Position numbers and translations under genes: made by a program
Shown: positions 62,212 through 64,000 of the stretch, piece by piece
How positions within the stretch are numbered: the stretch's first letter is position 1
Layout of the letters: each line of letters opens with the position of its first letter
NCBI RefSeq assembly: GCF_000735435.1
Contig: NZ_JMPP01000028.1
Location: 1 to 64,000 of the forward strand
From: Klebsiella planticola ATCC 33531
Lineage (GTDB): Bacteria; Pseudomonadota; Gammaproteobacteria; Enterobacterales; Enterobacteriaceae
Length of the DNA: 64,000 nt
Direction of reading: 5' to 3'
The notes under the pieces: generated by a model
The model's database searches: none
Told to the model about the DNA's origin: nothing
Seen by the model: the letters and a program-made list of their open reading frames with translations, nothing else

Positions 62212-64000
62212 TTACAGGGCTTGTTCAAGGAAGGCGGCTTTCCAGTCATCAGGCTGCATTCCTTCCAGATACAGGGTGTCGAACAGCTTCAGGTTGTCTT
62301 CGCTGCCGCTGAGCATTTTGGTAAGTTTCCCGAGGCCCGATAAATCCATTTTCGCCATCGCCACAAAAGGCCGGGTTTCACCCGCGCGTAACGGCGTTTT
62401 CAGGACCACCATAGATCGCTCACCCGGATCGAGGTTTCTGACGATGTCGTACACGCTTTCCGGCACTTTCATCTTTTCCACGTAATCCGCCCTGCTGGCC
62501 TTCGGGTTGGCGAGAAAAATCTGCGTGCTGCACTGCTCGATAATCGCCGGGGCAATCGGGTGCTTGACGATTTCGTCAGGCGACTGCGTGGCGGGGACGA
62601 AGATGCCGTTCAGTTTGCGGATCACTTTCAGCATATTGAGCGAGAAGCGGGAGAATTCGACATCGGCCAGCCATTTCCAGAACTCGTCCATGAACATCAC
62701 CAGCCGGCGACCGTCCAGCAGGCTGGTGACGCGGTAAAGCAGATAAAACGTGATGGGGCCGCGAATGTCGTCATCATCGAGAAATTCCGTACCGTCGATA
62801 CCAAAATTTTCGACGTCGCTGATATTGAAGGTGTCCTCCTCATTGTCGAATACCCAGCCGAACTCGCCGCCCTGCGCCCACTGTTTAAGGCGAATACGTA
62901 GCCCGTTGATGCGGGCGTCGGGGGTTGGCGGCTCCGGCAGGACTTCCAGCAGCCGGGTGATACCGAACTTGCGGTATTCCGGCGGGTAGTCGAGCATAAT
63001 GGTATCTACGGCGGCACTGATCCGCTCCTCATCGCGCGGATCGAGCGGCTTGCCGTTGCGGCCGCACAGCATGCGCACCAGTCGTTTGATAAAGCTGATA
63101 TTCCGCCGGGTCGGCGCAAGCTTAAACGGGTTAAACCCGGTGGGCGTGCCGGTGCGGATACGGAAGTAGCGTCCGCCCATCTGGCGTATCGCCATCTCCG
63201 CCGCCCGGTCCTTGTCGAAATACACGGTGGTTAGCTGCTTAAGGGGGGCTGATTCAGAGAACGTCGCCGGATTGCGGTACTTCTGCATTAGTTGCTGCAT
63301 CATGGTCATCAGCATCGTTTTCCCTGAGCCGGTTTTACCGATAATCGCCGTATTACCCGGCGTTTTTTCGTTGAAGTCATCCCGCCCGCTCTGGCTGTCG
63401 TGCAGGTTCAGGTAATACCCGCCACTGCCAGGGGATTTGAGTATCGCGATGGCATCGCCCCAGGGATTGCCGTTTCGTTTATGAGGATGAAAATTGTGCA
63501 GGCTCGCCAGGTCGGCAAAGTTCTGGCTGCTGACGGCCACCAGACGGGGGCGCAACGTATACACCCCCGGCAGTTGCGCCAGGTACGCGGCGGGCAGCGA
63601 CAGCGTGGACAGCGTCGTCATGATGCCGAGGTCGGCGAAGGGTTGCGTCAGCGCGTTGGTGTCCTTGACCACCTGGTCGGCGCTGTCTGAAGATACCAGC
63701 AGGGAAAAGTGGTATTTTCCGCAGGAGACATGCCCGGACTGGAGCAGGTCACGCAACACAATCAGCTCTTCGCGCTGGGAAATGGCGTCGTCATCTGCCG
63801 AAGTCAGGCGCTTTTCCGCTAGGCGAATATGCTTCTGCACCTCATCGCGGGCCATGCAGGTGAAGGACTGCGTCAGCACATACTCGCTTTCGGCATACAG
63901 CAGTGCGTCCAGCAGGCCGGTCGCGGTCTCCGGCGAGTAGTCTTTGATTTCCAGACTTCGAAAAAAGCGGGAGCCGCCGACGGTCTGGCACTCGGCGGTG
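62212..64000 (-). CDS. virB4: VirB4 ATPase, N-terminus beyond window
   Basis: Large T4SS ATPase; 595 residues are visible and the frame is open to the window edge, so the 5' part lies beyond 64000 (family length is about 800-920). Walker A GKTGSGKT is encoded near 63320, Walker B appears in RLVMFMDEFWKWL, and the later conserved FVPATQSPDEI and RSMVVLKTP segments are present. VirB4 powers pilus assembly and substrate transfer. It is followed by virB5 after 23 bp; virB1-3 should be just upstream on the minus strand. Confidence 0.94.
   Translation of the reverse strand, partial: TAECQTVGGSRFFRSLEIKDYSPETATGLLDALLYAESEYVLTQSFTCMARDEVQKHIRLAEKRLTSADDDAISQREELIVLRDLLQSGHVSCGKYHFSLLVSSDSADQVVKDTNALTQPFADLGIMTTLSTLSLPAAYLAQLPGVYTLRPRLVAVSSQNFADLASLHNFHPHKRNGNPWGDAIAILKSPGSGGYYLNLHDSQSGRDDFNEKTPGNTAIIGKTGSGKTMLMTMMQQLMQKYRNPATFSESAPLKQLTTVYFDKDRAAEMAIRQMGGRYFRIRTGTPTGFNPFKLAPTRRNISFIKRLVRMLCGRNGKPLDPRDEERISAAVDTIMLDYPPEYRKFGITRLLEVLPEPPTPDARINGLRIRLKQWAQGGEFGWVFDNEEDTFNISDVENFGIDGTEFLDDDDIRGPITFYLLYRVTSLLDGRRLVMFMDEFWKWLADVEFSRFSLNMLKVIRKLNGIFVPATQSPDEIVKHPIAPAIIEQCSTQIFLANPKASRADYVEKMKVPESVYDIVRNLDPGERSMVVLKTPLRAGETRPFVAMAKMDLSGLGKLTKMLSGSEDNLKLFDTLYLEGMQPDDWKAAFLEQAL

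Noticed and set aside
1..64000. CRISPR arrays or complete insertion sequences
   Set aside because: No regularly spaced repeats and no transposase reading frames were seen anywhere in the window.

Overview
The window looks like a Klebsiella chromosome (family Enterobacterales). The basis is a Nac regulator that matches the Klebsiella protein as I remember it, next to Cbl and LdtA, and a yeeO/amn/tRNA-Asn neighbourhood like the one known from E. coli, with clusters of tRNA-Asn genes. I cannot settle the species within Klebsiella from sequence alone.

Core segment (1-15.1 kb): the tail of a short-chain dehydrogenase, then a polar amino acid ABC importer (two permeases and an ATPase); tRNA-Asn, yeeO, tRNA-Asn; an NAD(P)-binding epimerase-like gene divergent from a MerR regulator; a HAD phosphatase; amn; a nucleoside-recognition membrane protein; a broken monooxygenase; a third tRNA-Asn; then nac (sigma-54 promoter and NtrC site), cbl and ldtA.

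Island A (15.2-40.95 kb) lies between two partial copies of the tRNA-Asn 3' end plus its terminator. It carries a MarT/FidL-like membrane regulator pair, a microcin-like bacteriocin locus (double-glycine precursor, Eag/DUF1795-like protein, C39 peptidase ABC exporter, HlyD adaptor, its own TolC-like outer membrane protein, LuxR regulator), a chaperone-usher fimbrial operon with two chaperones, a GH20 chitobiase preceded by a 44-codon ORF, and a sugar ABC importer operon with an isomerase, an RpiR regulator and a PfkB kinase.

Element B (40.955 kb to beyond the window) starts at a 17-bp tRNA-Asn 3'-end repeat, the attachment site known for ICEKp-type integrative conjugative elements. Its distal end carries AT-rich cargo: a Ser/Thr kinase and PP2C phosphatase pair, a Hachiman-type hamAB anti-phage system, and a convergent gene whose start is out of frame at an A8 tract. 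ArdC antirestriction and a RES-domain protein follow. The rest is transfer machinery on the minus strand: a CloDF13-like MOBC relaxase (mobC) and coupling protein (mobB), a palindrome-dense 0.75-kb region that probably holds oriT, TrbM, and a VirB-type T4SS running from virB4 to virB11 with an EexN-like exclusion lipoprotein and a 46-residue VirB7 lipoprotein. The integrase, virB1-3 and the regenerated tRNA-Asn should lie beyond 64 kb.

The best candidates for undescribed biology are the kinase/phosphatase pair beside Hachiman together with the frameshifted neighbour gene, and the self-contained microcin locus with an Eag-like protein.
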